In this document: piece after piece, positions 16,033 to 24,146 of the stretch | How the letters are laid out: the number at the start of each line of letters is the position of its first letter | Numbering within the stretch: the first letter of the stretch is position 1 | DNA from: JAATGA01 sp047605605 | GTDB lineage: Bacteria; Pseudomonadota; Alphaproteobacteria; Rhodobacterales; Rhodobacteraceae | Length of the DNA: 52,371 nucleotides | Assembly (NCBI GenBank): GCA_047605605.1 | Contig: JASGFG010000018.1 | Coordinates: forward strand, 1-52,371 | Reading direction: 5' to 3' | Position numbers and translations under genes: made by a program | The notes under the pieces: model-generated | Told to the model about the DNA's origin: nothing | Database searches by the model: none | What the model saw: only the letters and a program-made list of their open reading frames with translations

Positions 16033-16059
16033 CGGCCCCGCCCGTGACAGACGGGGCCG
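16033..16059 (-). promoter_or_regulatory. Stem-loop between binding-protein and permease genes
   Basis: CGGCCCCG (16033-16040) and CGGGGCCG (16052-16059) form a perfect 8-bp hairpin with an 11-base loop just after the binding-protein stop. There is no T-run. Such structures after binding-protein genes commonly stabilise that part of the message and give excess binding protein over permease (known for the maltose system; inference here). Confidence 0.6.
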
Positions 16060-16076
16060 CAGGGATCAGGTCGACC

Positions 16077-17720
16077 TCAGGCCGACCAGGCCCATTTGTA
16101 CTGGTGATGTTCAAAGGTCGCGTGCATTTCGGTGCCCACGAGCTTGGGGTCGGCGTGCCGGAACAGCGACCGCCAGTAGGACTGGATCAGCACGCCCTGT
16201 TCCTGCATGATTTCCTCAAGCCGCTTCATCACCACGCGGCGTTTGTCGGCATCGGCGATGGCCATGGCCTCGGTCAGCTTTTCGTCGAACTCCTTGTTCG
16301 AGAACGCGCTTTCGTTCCATGCCACGCCCGATTTGTAGGCCGCGGCCAGAACCTGGACCCCCAGCGGGCGCATGTTCCATTCGGTGGCCGAGAACGGGTA
16401 TTTCGTCCAGTCGTTCCAGAAGGTCGAACCGGGCAGCACCGTCCGCTTGATCTTGATGCCCGCGTCGCGGATCTGGTTTGCGACCGCATCGCAAGTCGCC
16501 GCCTGCCAGTCGTCGTCCAGCGAGATCAGCTCGAACTCGAAGTCACCCTTGCCAGCGGCGGCGATCATCTCCTTCGCCTTGGCACCGTCTACGGTCAGCG
16601 GCGGCAGTTCGGCATATTCGGGGTGGATCGGGCAGACGTGGTGGTTTTCCGCCACCTTGCCCAGACCCGAATAGCCCAGTTCCAGCACGACCTTGTTGTC
16701 GACCGCTAGTTGCAGCGCCTTGCGGACGTTCACGTCCTTGTATTCCTCGGCGTTCTGGTTGAAGCGCACGGCCAGCGTCGCCGCCGTCGTCGCCTCGGTC
16801 TTGGTCCAGCCCAGACCGTCCAGCAGGGTGATGAACTCGCCCTGGCTCTGATAGGTGGCGTCGATTTCGCCCGAACCGGCGGCCGCAACCCAGGCCGACG
16901 GGTCCGAGCCGAGGTCGATATATTCGATCCGGTCCAGATACGGCCCGCCATAGACGGCGGTGCCCCACCACGGATCGGCGCGTTTCACCAGAACCTGCTT
17001 GACGCCGACCTCGTTCGATTCCGGCATGTAGGGGCCGGTGCCGATCGGGTTCACGCTGGGGTCGCCGTTGTCATAGCTTTTGTGGACGACCGCTGCCGGA
17101 TAGTCGGCCGCGCTGGCGATCAGGGCGATGTCGGGTTCCGACAGCTTGATCTTCAAGGTCAGCGGATCGACGATCTCGAACGCCTCGGGGCGGGCCTTTT
17201 TCGTGGCCGGGTCCTGGATGCCGCCCATGCGCGCGGCCATCGAGTTGCCCTCGACATTGCCATCGGCCCAGCGGGTGAAGTTGTTGGCCACATCCTCGGC
17301 AGTGAAATCGTCGCCGTTCGACCATTTGATGCCGGGGCGGACCTTCAGCACATATTCGGTGGCGTCGTCATTGGTGGTCCAGCTGTCCAGCAGCATCCCG
17401 CGGAAACTGCCGTCGTTGTTGTATTCCACCAGATATTCCAGCCAGCCGCGGGTGAAGTTGGCGATCTGGCTCCAGTCCGCGGTGCGGGGGTCTTTCAGGC
17501 CGCGGGTTTCCATGTTCATGCGCAGCGTGCCGCCGGCCTTGGGCGCGGCCTGGGCCTGCGCTTCGGGCGCGGCAAGGCCCAGCAGGCCGTAGGCGGCGAT
17601 GGCCGAAACCCCAAGCCCGGTGGTGCGGGTCAGAAACTCGCGCCGGCTGAGGTCGCCCGCGCGCACTTCGGCCGCATACATGCGTGCGGCGGGGTGGATA
17701 GCATTGGTCGGCTCGGTCAT
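16077..17720 (-). CDS. Family 5 extracellular solute-binding protein, Tat-exported
   Basis: A 547-residue periplasmic binding protein of the DppA/OppA family (SBP_bac_5) for a peptide-like or other oligomeric ligand; specificity cannot be read from sequence. The start ATG 17720 has GGGAG six bases upstream. The N-terminus carries a twin-arginine signal (SRREFLTRTTGLGVS, Arg26-Arg27) followed by a hydrophobic stretch and probable cleavage after APEAQA (residue 56), so it should be folded before export. Family features include LKVRPGIKWSNGDDFTAEDV, NPIGTGPYMPES and VRKALQLAVDNKVV. It is first in the transporter operon and is followed by a stem-loop. Confidence 0.93.
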   Translation of the reverse strand: MTEPTNAIHPAARMYAAEVRAGDLSRREFLTRTTGLGVSAIAAYGLLGLAAPEAQAQAAPKAGGTLRMNMETRGLKDPRTADWSQIANFTRGWLEYLVEYNNDGSFRGMLLDSWTTNDDATEYVLKVRPGIKWSNGDDFTAEDVANNFTRWADGNVEGNSMAARMGGIQDPATKKARPEAFEIVDPLTLKIKLSEPDIALIASAADYPAAVVHKSYDNGDPSVNPIGTGPYMPESNEVGVKQVLVKRADPWWGTAVYGGPYLDRIEYIDLGSDPSAWVAAAGSGEIDATYQSQGEFITLLDGLGWTKTEATTAATLAVRFNQNAEEYKDVNVRKALQLAVDNKVVLELGYSGLGKVAENHHVCPIHPEYAELPPLTVDGAKAKEMIAAAGKGDFEFELISLDDDWQAATCDAVANQIRDAGIKIKRTVLPGSTFWNDWTKYPFSATEWNMRPLGVQVLAAAYKSGVAWNESAFSNKEFDEKLTEAMAIADADKRRVVMKRLEEIMQEQGVLIQSYWRSLFRHADPKLVGTEMHATFEHHQYKWAWSA

Positions 17721-17921
17721 TTCGGTCTCCCTGTCAGGCGGTATGCCTTGCTTTTGCGGCGATCGGCGTGCCGGTCGCGTGACGCCTCTGCCGGGCGGTT
17801 TCACGGGCGGCGGCAGCAATGCTGATCGCCCCCTCATAGCGCAATGTTTCCGCGTCCGCGTCTAGGCCCAGTTTCGCCGCGCGATGGCAGATTTGCGACA
17901 TGGGCCCCGTCGCATGTGGAA

Positions 17922-17950
17922 AAGTTTGCAGGGTTTGACCGGATGGTCAA
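17922..17950 (-). promoter_or_regulatory. Putative promoter and operator of the ABC transporter operon
   Basis: On the minus strand TTGACC (17950-17945) and AAACTT (17927-17922) are spaced by 17 bases. A perfect inverted repeat TTGACC-GGAT-GGTCAA (17935-17950) covers the -35, so a regulator could bind there, perhaps the neighbouring AraC protein. The rest of the 270-base gap 17721-17990 shows no gene. Confidence 0.35.
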
Positions 17951-17990
17951 CCATTTGGCGGAAAATAATTCCGGGCAGCCTGCCCCAGCG

Positions 17991-18785
17991 TCAGGGCGCG
18001 CGGCGAAAGGCCGAGGGGCTTTTGCCGGTCAGGTTCTGGAAGGCGCGGGTGAAATAGGCGGGCGAGGCAAATCCCAGCGAGGCGCCGATCTGTCCCACCG
18101 GCATGTCGGTTTCGGCCAGCAGCCGCCGCGCCTCGAAGATCCGGCGGTCCTGCAACAGCGACAGCGCCGACCGGCCCGAGGCGATGCGGCAGCAGCGCGT
18201 CAGATGCGTGGGCGTCACGCCCAGGCCCGCCGCCATCTCGCCCACGCCGGCGCCGGTGCGGAAGTCACGCTCCATCAGCGCGGTGTAACGCGCGACGAGG
18301 CGCCGGGCGGCGTCGGGGCGCGCCGCCTCGGGCGCGGCCTTGGCGGACTGGCGTTCCAGCCAGACGCCCAGCAGGCCAAGATAGTGGCGCGCGGCCCTGT
18401 CATGGCCGGGCGTGGTGCTGTCCAGTTCGCGTCCGATGGCGTCCAGCAGGACGTTCACCTCCTGCTGGGCATGGACCTCGCGGATGCGCAGGTGCAGCGG
18501 TTCGGACGGCAGGGCGATGTCGCCCTCGCGGCCGAAAAACACGGCGGTGCCAAAGACTTGCGGCCCGGCCTCGAACCCGTGCATGACGCCGGGGGGGATG
18601 AAGATCGCATTATGGGCGGTATAGCCGCGCGTCTGCCCGGCCAGCGTGATTCGCCCCTGACCCTTGGTGAACCACAGCAGGCAGGGTTCGGACAGGCTGC
18701 GCATCGCCTCGACCCGCCAGCGGCCGCCTGCGGCAAGGCGGGGAATGGCCATCAGGCGCAGGTGCGAGGCGGCGGCGGTGGTCAT
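17991..18785 (-). CDS. AraC-family transcriptional regulator
   Basis: A 264-residue regulator with an N-terminal cupin-like sensor (GYTAHNAIFIPPGVMHGFEAG) and a C-terminal double helix-turn-helix. The first HTH is VGEMAAGLGVTPTHLTRCCR. The second is VGQIGASLGFASPAYFTRAF, followed by the signature tail GKSPSAFRRAP. The start ATG 18785 (MTTAAASHLRLMAIPRLAAG) fits the domain but has only a weak ribosome binding site. It lies 270 bases upstream of the transporter operon on the same strand, so it may regulate that operon. No target site is proven and the ligand is unknown. Confidence 0.87.
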   Translation of the reverse strand: MTTAAASHLRLMAIPRLAAGGRWRVEAMRSLSEPCLLWFTKGQGRITLAGQTRGYTAHNAIFIPPGVMHGFEAGPQVFGTAVFFGREGDIALPSEPLHLRIREVHAQQEVNVLLDAIGRELDSTTPGHDRAARHYLGLLGVWLERQSAKAAPEAARPDAARRLVARYTALMERDFRTGAGVGEMAAGLGVTPTHLTRCCRIASGRSALSLLQDRRIFEARRLLAETDMPVGQIGASLGFASPAYFTRAFQNLTGKSPSAFRRAP

Positions 18786-18892
18786 GGATGCTGTCCCGGA
18801 TTTTTTGCTTGGCGGCAGACTAACCGGGGGTTGCGGCCGAACCCAAGCGAAAAGATGACCCCTTTGCGAAACTGAGTCGCCGGGATGAATCC

Positions 18893-19756
18893 TCAGGGCA
18901 ACACCTGTCCGCGCCAGTCGCCCATGCGCGACCGGAACCATGTCCTTTGCCGCTTGGCGTATTGCCGGCTGGCAAGCTTTGCAGCGGCAACCGCCTGATC
19001 GAGCGGCATTTCCCCGCGCAGATGGGCGATCAGCTCGGGTGCTCCGATGGCGCGGGCATAGGGGCGCGCGGGCTGCCAATGCGGCAACTGGGCGCGCGCC
19101 TCCTCCAGCGCGCGCGCCGCCATCATCGCATCGAACCGCCGGTCGATCCGGTCGTTCAGCCAGCCGGCATCGGGGCGGATCACCACCGCCTCGGCCCGCG
19201 ACAGCGGCAGGACCGCCGGCCCCGTGTCGTCCTGCCAGGCGGCCAGCCCGCGCCCGGTGGCCCGCCACACCTCCCACGCGCGCTGGATGCGGGCGGGGTT
19301 CTGCCGGTCGATCCGCGCGGCGGTCGCAGGGTCCAGCTCCGCCAGCATCGGCCCGGCCCCTTCGGCCGCCATGCGCGCATCCGCCTCGGCCCGGACATCG
19401 GGCGGGGTGGGGGGAATATCGGCCAGCCCCTCGGTCAGGGCGCTGAAATACAGCCCGGTGCCGCCAACGATCACCACGGGCCGGTCCAGCAGCCCCGCCA
19501 CCTCGCGCAGCCAGTGGCCGACGGAATAATCCCCCTCCTGTCCCACATGACCGTAAAGCGCATGGGGCAGCGCCGCCTCCTCGGCGGCCGAGGGGCGCGC
19601 GCTCAGCACCCGCCAGCAGGAATAGACCTGAAGCGCATCGGCATTCACGATCACCCGCCCGTCGCGTGCGGCCAGGTCCATCGCCAGCGCCGACTTGCCG
19701 CTGGCCGTCGGCCCGGCGATCAGCACCGGCGCCTCGCGCGAAAACCCTGAAATCAC
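18893..19756 (-). CDS. miaA: tRNA dimethylallyltransferase MiaA
   Basis: MiaA transfers a dimethylallyl group from DMAPP to A37 of tRNAs that read codons starting with U. The product has 287 residues from GTG 19756 (MISGFSREAPVLIAGPTASG). The P-loop is GPTASGKSALA, followed by NADALQVYSCWRV, the substrate-binding GGTGLYFSALTEGLADIP and the C-terminal ASRQYAKRQRTWFR. GTG 19756 is chosen because AAGGGG from repeat D lies six bases upstream; an ATG at 19771 lies inside the variable tail of the repeat and has no good site. The usual QVY motif is intact. It is divergent from pyrH, with 155 bases between starts. Confidence 0.92.
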   Translation of the reverse strand: MISGFSREAPVLIAGPTASGKSALAMDLAARDGRVIVNADALQVYSCWRVLSARPSAAEEAALPHALYGHVGQEGDYSVGHWLREVAGLLDRPVVIVGGTGLYFSALTEGLADIPPTPPDVRAEADARMAAEGAGPMLAELDPATAARIDRQNPARIQRAWEVWRATGRGLAAWQDDTGPAVLPLSRAEAVVIRPDAGWLNDRIDRRFDAMMAARALEEARAQLPHWQPARPYARAIGAPELIAHLRGEMPLDQAVAAAKLASRQYAKRQRTWFRSRMGDWRGQVLP

Positions 19757-19762
19757 GCCTTT

Positions 19763-19812
19763 CCCCTTCATCTTGGCGCAAATACCCCGGGGGTGCGGGG
19801 GCTGGCCCCCGC
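19763..19812 (-). repeat. Dispersed intergenic repeat, copy D
   Basis: On the minus strand: hairpin GGGGGC-CA-GCCCCC, then core variant CCCCCGGGGTATTTGC and tail GCCAAGATGAAGGGG. The tail forms the ribosome binding site of miaA. The arrangement repeats that of copies A and B, although the sequence has diverged. Confidence 0.7.
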
Positions 19813-19911
19813 GGCGTTTCCCCCCGTCCCGCCGGTGACAGGTTGAACCCCGCCGGTTTTTCCGACATTTTGCGCGCCAGACCAAGACCCCCACCAAAGG
19901 AAGGCGCGCAA

Positions 19912-20646
19912 ATGACCACGGAAACCCCCGACAAGCCCGTGAAATACAGCCGCGTGCTTCTGAAGATCTCGGGCGAGGCGCTGATGGGCAGCCAGGGCTT
20001 CGGCCTGCATCCGCCGACCGTCACCCGCATCGCCGAAGAGATCAAGTCCGTCCACGACCTGGGGGTGGAGATCTGTCTTGTCATCGGCGGCGGCAACATC
20101 TTTCGCGGCCTTGCAGGCAGCGCCCAGGGGATGGAGCGGACGACCGCCGACTACATGGGGATGCTGGCGACGGTGATGAACGCCCTTGCCATGCAATCCG
20201 CGCTGGAGGCGATGGGGGTCTTCACCCGCGTGATCAGCGCCATCCCGATGGATCAGGTGTGCGAGCCCTATATCCGCCGCCGCGCCGTCCGCCACCTGGA
20301 GAAAAAGCGGGTCTGCATCTTTGCCGCAGGCACCGGCAATCCCTATTTCACCACCGACACCGCTGCCACCCTGCGCGCCAACGAGATGGCCTGCCAGGCG
20401 ATCTTCAAGGGCACCAAGGTCGATGGCGTCTATGACAAGGATCCCAAGAAATTCCCCGATGCAAAACGCTATGAAACCGTCAGTTATGACGAATGTCTGG
20501 CGAAACATCTGGGGGTGATGGATGCCTCGGCCATTGCGCTTGCGCGCGACAACGACCTGCCGATCATCGTCTTTTCGCTGGATGAGCCCGGCGGCTTCCG
20601 CGGCATCCTGGCGGGGCAGGGCACCTATACCCGCGTGCAGGGCTGA
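19912..20646 (+). CDS. pyrH: UMP kinase PyrH
   Basis: PyrH phosphorylates UMP to UDP in pyrimidine nucleotide synthesis; it is a hexameric amino acid kinase-fold enzyme regulated by GTP and UTP. The product has 244 residues from ATG 19912, behind AAAGGAAGG. Family segments are RVLLKISGEALMG, LVIGGGNIFRGLAG, DYMGMLATVMNALAMQSALE, AAGTGNPYFTTDTAATLRA and KVDGVYDKDPKKFPDAKRYE. It opens the conserved pyrH-frr-uppS-cdsA-dxr-rseP-bamA run. The gap to frr is 138 bases and may hold a promoter, although no strong one is seen. Confidence 0.97.
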   Translation: MTTETPDKPVKYSRVLLKISGEALMGSQGFGLHPPTVTRIAEEIKSVHDLGVEICLVIGGGNIFRGLAGSAQGMERTTADYMGMLATVMNALAMQSALEAMGVFTRVISAIPMDQVCEPYIRRRAVRHLEKKRVCIFAAGTGNPYFTTDTAATLRANEMACQAIFKGTKVDGVYDKDPKKFPDAKRYETVSYDECLAKHLGVMDASAIALARDNDLPIIVFSLDEPGGFRGILAGQGTYTRVQG

Positions 20647-20784
20647 CCGGCCCCGGTCCCGCGCGGAAATCCGGCGATGTTATCGCCTATACCCATGACC
20701 CGCGCCCGCTGATATAGAGGCACGAAACCCCGCCCCCGGTTCGTAAAACCAGCCGGTGCGGGCGGCAGAAGGAAGGAAGCTGTC

Positions 20785-21351
20785 ATGTCGCAAGACGATC
20801 TGGAAATCGACACCGACGCGCTGCAACGCCGGATGGATGGCGCGATGAACGCGCTCAAGACGGAATTCGCCTCGCTGCGGACGGGGCGCGCCTCGGCGCA
20901 GATCCTGGACCCGATCCATGTGGACGCCTATGGCCAGATGACCCCGATCAACCAGCTGGGCACCGTCAACGTGCCCGAGCCACGGATGGTGGTGATCAAC
21001 GTCTGGGACAAGGGCATGATCGCCAAGGTCGAAAAGGCGATCCGCGAATCCGGCATCGGCATCAACCCGGTGACCGACGGCCCGCTGATCCGCCTGCCGA
21101 TCCCCGAACTGAACGAACAGCGCCGCAAGGAGCTGACCAAGGTTGCGGCGCAATATGCCGAAAGTGCCAAGGTGGCGATCCGCAACGTCCGCCGCGACGG
21201 CATGGACCAGATCAAGAAGGCCAAGGCCTCGGGCATGGGCGAGGACGACCAGAAGATGTGGTCGGACGAGGTGCAGGAACTGACCGACAAGGCGATCGCC
21301 GCCGTCGACAAGGCGCTGGAGACGAAACAGCAGGAGATCATGCAGGTCTGA
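20785..21351 (+). CDS. frr: Ribosome recycling factor
   Basis: RRF splits post-termination ribosomes together with EF-G. The 188-residue product is helix-rich: the N-terminal RMDGAMNALKTEFASLRTGR and RASAQILDPIHVDAYG are followed by the conserved PINQLGTVNVPEPRMVVIN, NVRRDGMDQIKK and the C-terminal KQQEIMQV. Length and motifs are standard. AAGGAAGG lies upstream of ATG 20785. It follows pyrH, as in most proteobacteria. Confidence 0.97.
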   Translation: MSQDDLEIDTDALQRRMDGAMNALKTEFASLRTGRASAQILDPIHVDAYGQMTPINQLGTVNVPEPRMVVINVWDKGMIAKVEKAIRESGIGINPVTDGPLIRLPIPELNEQRRKELTKVAAQYAESAKVAIRNVRRDGMDQIKKAKASGMGEDDQKMWSDEVQELTDKAIAAVDKALETKQQEIMQV

Positions 21352-21399
21352 ACGACCGGCATGGACCGGCCCCCAGGGGTCGTGGCGCAGGGAGGGTGA

Positions 21400-22137
21400 A
21401 TGTCGACCGAGCCGCGAGGAACCAATGCCCCGAAGATGGCCGAACACGTCGCCATCATCATGGACGGCAACGGCCGTTGGGCGACCGCGCGCGGCTGGCC
21501 GCGCCTTGTCGGCCACCGCAAGGGGGCCGAGCGGGTCAAGGAAATCGTCCGCTGCGCCCCCGATCTGGGTATCCGCTGGCTGACCGTCTATGCCTTCTCG
21601 ACCGAGAACTGGAAGCGGTCGACCGAGGAAGTCCTGGGCCTGATGTCGATCTTTGCCCGCTATATCCAGCGCGAGGCCGACCGTCTGGCGGCCGAGGGCG
21701 TCCGGATGCGCTTCATCGGCGACCGCAGCCGTCTGGACCCCAAGCTGCAACGGCTGATGGAAGGGATCGAGACCCGGACCGCCGGTTTCTCGCGCCTGAA
21801 CTTCACCATCGCCATCAACTACGGCGGCCGGGACGAGCTGATCCGGGCGACCCGCGCGCTGGCCGTCGAGGTCGCCGCCGGGCGGGTGGACCCCGCCACG
21901 CTGACCGAGGCGGCGATTTCCTCGCGGCTGGACACCCATGACCTGCCCGACCCCGATCTGGTGATCCGCACCAGCGGCGAGGCGCGGACCTCGAACTTTC
22001 TGCCGTGGCAGGCGGCCTATTCCGAATATGAATTCACCCCCACGCTCTGGCCCGATTTCACCCCGGATGAGCTGGGGCAGATCCTGGCCCGCTTTGGCAA
22101 CCGCGAGCGGCGTTTCGGCGGGGTGATCAGCGCATGA
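21400..22137 (+). CDS. uppS: Undecaprenyl diphosphate synthase (Z-type)
   Basis: UppS condenses isopentenyl diphosphate onto farnesyl diphosphate to make the C55 lipid carrier for peptidoglycan and other polymers; it is a cytosolic, membrane-associated enzyme. The 245-residue product has HVAIIMDGNGRWATARGWPR with catalytic Asp22, LTVYAFSTENWKRS, AINYGGRDEL and the C-terminal DLVIRTSGEARTSNFLPWQA. A GGAGGG stretch precedes ATG 21400. The stop overlaps cdsA as ATGA. Confidence 0.96.
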   Translation: MSTEPRGTNAPKMAEHVAIIMDGNGRWATARGWPRLVGHRKGAERVKEIVRCAPDLGIRWLTVYAFSTENWKRSTEEVLGLMSIFARYIQREADRLAAEGVRMRFIGDRSRLDPKLQRLMEGIETRTAGFSRLNFTIAINYGGRDELIRATRALAVEVAAGRVDPATLTEAAISSRLDTHDLPDPDLVIRTSGEARTSNFLPWQAAYSEYEFTPTLWPDFTPDELGQILARFGNRERRFGGVISA

Positions 22138-22943
22138 GCGATACAGGCCAGAGTCCGGGCAAATGGGACGACCTGAACACCCGCATCGCCTCGGGCGTGG
22201 TGATGGTGCTGGTGGGGGCGGCGGCGATCTGGGCCGGGGGCCTGTGGTTTCTGGTGCTGGCGGCGGCGGTCGCGGGCGGCATGGCGTGGGAACTGGCGCG
22301 GATGACCGCCGACCCTGATGCGCTGCCGGGGCCATCGGTCGCCATCGGCCTTGGCGCCGCGGCGGCGGTGCTGGCGGCGGGGGGGCTTGCGCATCCCTTC
22401 TGGCAGGTGGCGCTGGCCGGGCCTTCGCTGGCCCTGGCCCTGACGGAACGGCGCGACCGGGTTCTGGCGGCGCTTTACGCGCTTGGGCTGATGGTTGCGG
22501 TCTGGGGGCTGGTGGGCCTGCGGAGCGGCGGCGGGGTCGCGGCGGTGCTGTGGCTGGTGCTGCTGGTCGTCGCCTCGGACATGATGGGCTATTTCGCCGG
22601 GCGCCGTCTGGGCGGACCGAAGTTCTGGCCCGCGATCAGCCCGAAGAAAACCTGGTCCGGCACCGTTGCGGGCTGGCTGGGCGCGGCGGTGGTGGGCGCG
22701 GTCTTCTGGCTGGCGGGGTTCGGGGGCGTCGGGCTGGTCGTCGTCTCGGTCCTCATCGCCTTTGCCGGACAGATGGGCGACATCTGTGAAAGCTGGATCA
22801 AGCGGCGCGCGGGCGTCAAGGATGCCTCGAACCTGATCCCCGGCCATGGCGGGCTGATGGACCGGTTCGACGCGCTGACCGCGGCGGCGCTGGTCATCGT
22901 GCTGCTGTCGGCGCTTGGCCTGATGCCCTTGCAGGTGTGGTAG
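22134..22943 (+). CDS. cdsA: Phosphatidate cytidylyltransferase
   Basis: CdsA makes CDP-diacylglycerol from phosphatidate and CTP in the inner membrane, the branch point to all phospholipids. The 269-residue product has about seven hydrophobic helices. The C-terminal signature is intact: GDICESWIKRRAGVKDASNL followed by IPGHGGLMDRFDAL. Another conserved stretch is GRRLGGPKFWPAISPKKTW. Translation is coupled to uppS by the ATGA overlap and dxr begins one base after the stop. Confidence 0.96.
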   Translation: MSDTGQSPGKWDDLNTRIASGVVMVLVGAAAIWAGGLWFLVLAAAVAGGMAWELARMTADPDALPGPSVAIGLGAAAAVLAAGGLAHPFWQVALAGPSLALALTERRDRVLAALYALGLMVAVWGLVGLRSGGGVAAVLWLVLLVVASDMMGYFAGRRLGGPKFWPAISPKKTWSGTVAGWLGAAVVGAVFWLAGFGGVGLVVVSVLIAFAGQMGDICESWIKRRAGVKDASNLIPGHGGLMDRFDALTAAALVIVLLSALGLMPLQVW

Positions 22944-22944
22944 G

Positions 22945-24120
22945 ATGCGCCGCGTTTCGGTATTCGGCGCCACCGGGTCGATCGGGGAAAGCACGTTCGA
23001 CCTGCTGATGGGGCAGGGCGGGCCCGCAGCCTTTCGCACCATTGCCCTGACCGGCGGGCGCAATGTCGCGCGTCTGGCCCAGATGGCGCGCGCCTTGCAG
23101 GCCGAAATCGCCGTCACCGCCCATGACGACGCCCTGCCCGCGCTGCGCGCCGCACTTGCCGGAACCGGGATCGAAGCCGCCGCAGGCCGCGCCGCGCTGG
23201 TCGAGGCCGCAGACCGTCCCGCCGACTGGATCATGTCGGCCATCGTCGGCGCCGCAGGACTGGAGCCGGGGTTCCGCGCCCTGCGCCACGGCACCACGCT
23301 GGCCCTTGCCAACAAGGAAAGCCTTGTGACGGCGGGCCAGCTGCTGCTGGCCGAGGCCGAGCGCCACGGCGCCCGCATCCTGCCGGTGGATAGCGAGCAT
23401 TCCGCGATCTTCCAGGCGCTGACGGGCGAGGACATGGCCGCGGTCGAGCGGATCATCCTGACCGCCTCGGGCGGGGCCTTGCGCGACTGGCCGATGGAAC
23501 GGCTGGCACGCGCCACCGTCAAGGACGCATTGGCGCATCCGAACTGGGCCATGGGCCAGCGCATCACCATCGACAGCGCGTCCATGTTCAACAAGGCGCT
23601 GGAAGTCATTGAGACGCGCGAGTTTTTCGGCATATCCCCCGATCGGGTCGAGGTGATCGTCCACCCCGAATCGATCATCCATTCCATGGTCGGCTATCGC
23701 GACGGGGCGGTGATGGCGCATCTGGGGTCGGCCGACATGCGCCATGCCATCGGCTATGCGCTGAACTGGCCGCGACGCGAGGCGCTGCCGGTGGCGCGGC
23801 TGGACTTTGCCCGCCTTGGCACCCTGAGCTTCCGGCCCGCCGACGAAACCCGATGGCCGGCGTTGCGCCTGGCGCGCGAGGTCATGGCGGTGCGCGGCCT
23901 GGCCGGGGCGGCGTTCAATGCGGCGAAAGAGGTGGCGCTGGACCATTTCCTGGCCGGCCGCATCGGATTTTCCGACATGGCGGGGGTGGTCGAATCGACG
24001 CTTGCCCGGCTTTCGTCGATCAACTGTCTTGGAAAAGCCGCAGAAACCCTTGAGGACGTGTTGCAGATGGACCATCTCGGCCGCATGACGGCGGACGAGG
24101 CGGCCCGCACCGCGGCGTAA
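22945..24120 (+). CDS. dxr: 1-deoxy-D-xylulose 5-phosphate reductoisomerase
   Basis: DXR converts DXP to MEP, using NADPH and a divalent metal, and feeds isoprenoid units to UppS and MiaA. The 391-residue product starts MRRVSVFGATGSIGESTFDL (NADPH-binding GATGSIG). Other family segments are LANKESLVTAG, the metal and substrate region PVDSEHSAIFQAL, TASGGALRD and the HPNWAMGQRITIDSASMFNK stretch. ATG 22945 follows the cdsA stop directly, so translation is probably coupled. Confidence 0.97.
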   Translation: MRRVSVFGATGSIGESTFDLLMGQGGPAAFRTIALTGGRNVARLAQMARALQAEIAVTAHDDALPALRAALAGTGIEAAAGRAALVEAADRPADWIMSAIVGAAGLEPGFRALRHGTTLALANKESLVTAGQLLLAEAERHGARILPVDSEHSAIFQALTGEDMAAVERIILTASGGALRDWPMERLARATVKDALAHPNWAMGQRITIDSASMFNKALEVIETREFFGISPDRVEVIVHPESIIHSMVGYRDGAVMAHLGSADMRHAIGYALNWPRREALPVARLDFARLGTLSFRPADETRWPALRLAREVMAVRGLAGAAFNAAKEVALDHFLAGRIGFSDMAGVVESTLARLSSINCLGKAAETLEDVLQMDHLGRMTADEAARTAA

Positions 24121-24146
24121 GGCATACCGCCGGAAACGGAGAGAGC

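Noticed and set aside
18786..20099. A very long minus-strand frame joining the AraC regulator to sequence over miaA and pyrH
   Set aside because: Only the 17991-18785 part encodes a recognisable protein. The rest is out of frame with miaA and antisense to pyrH.
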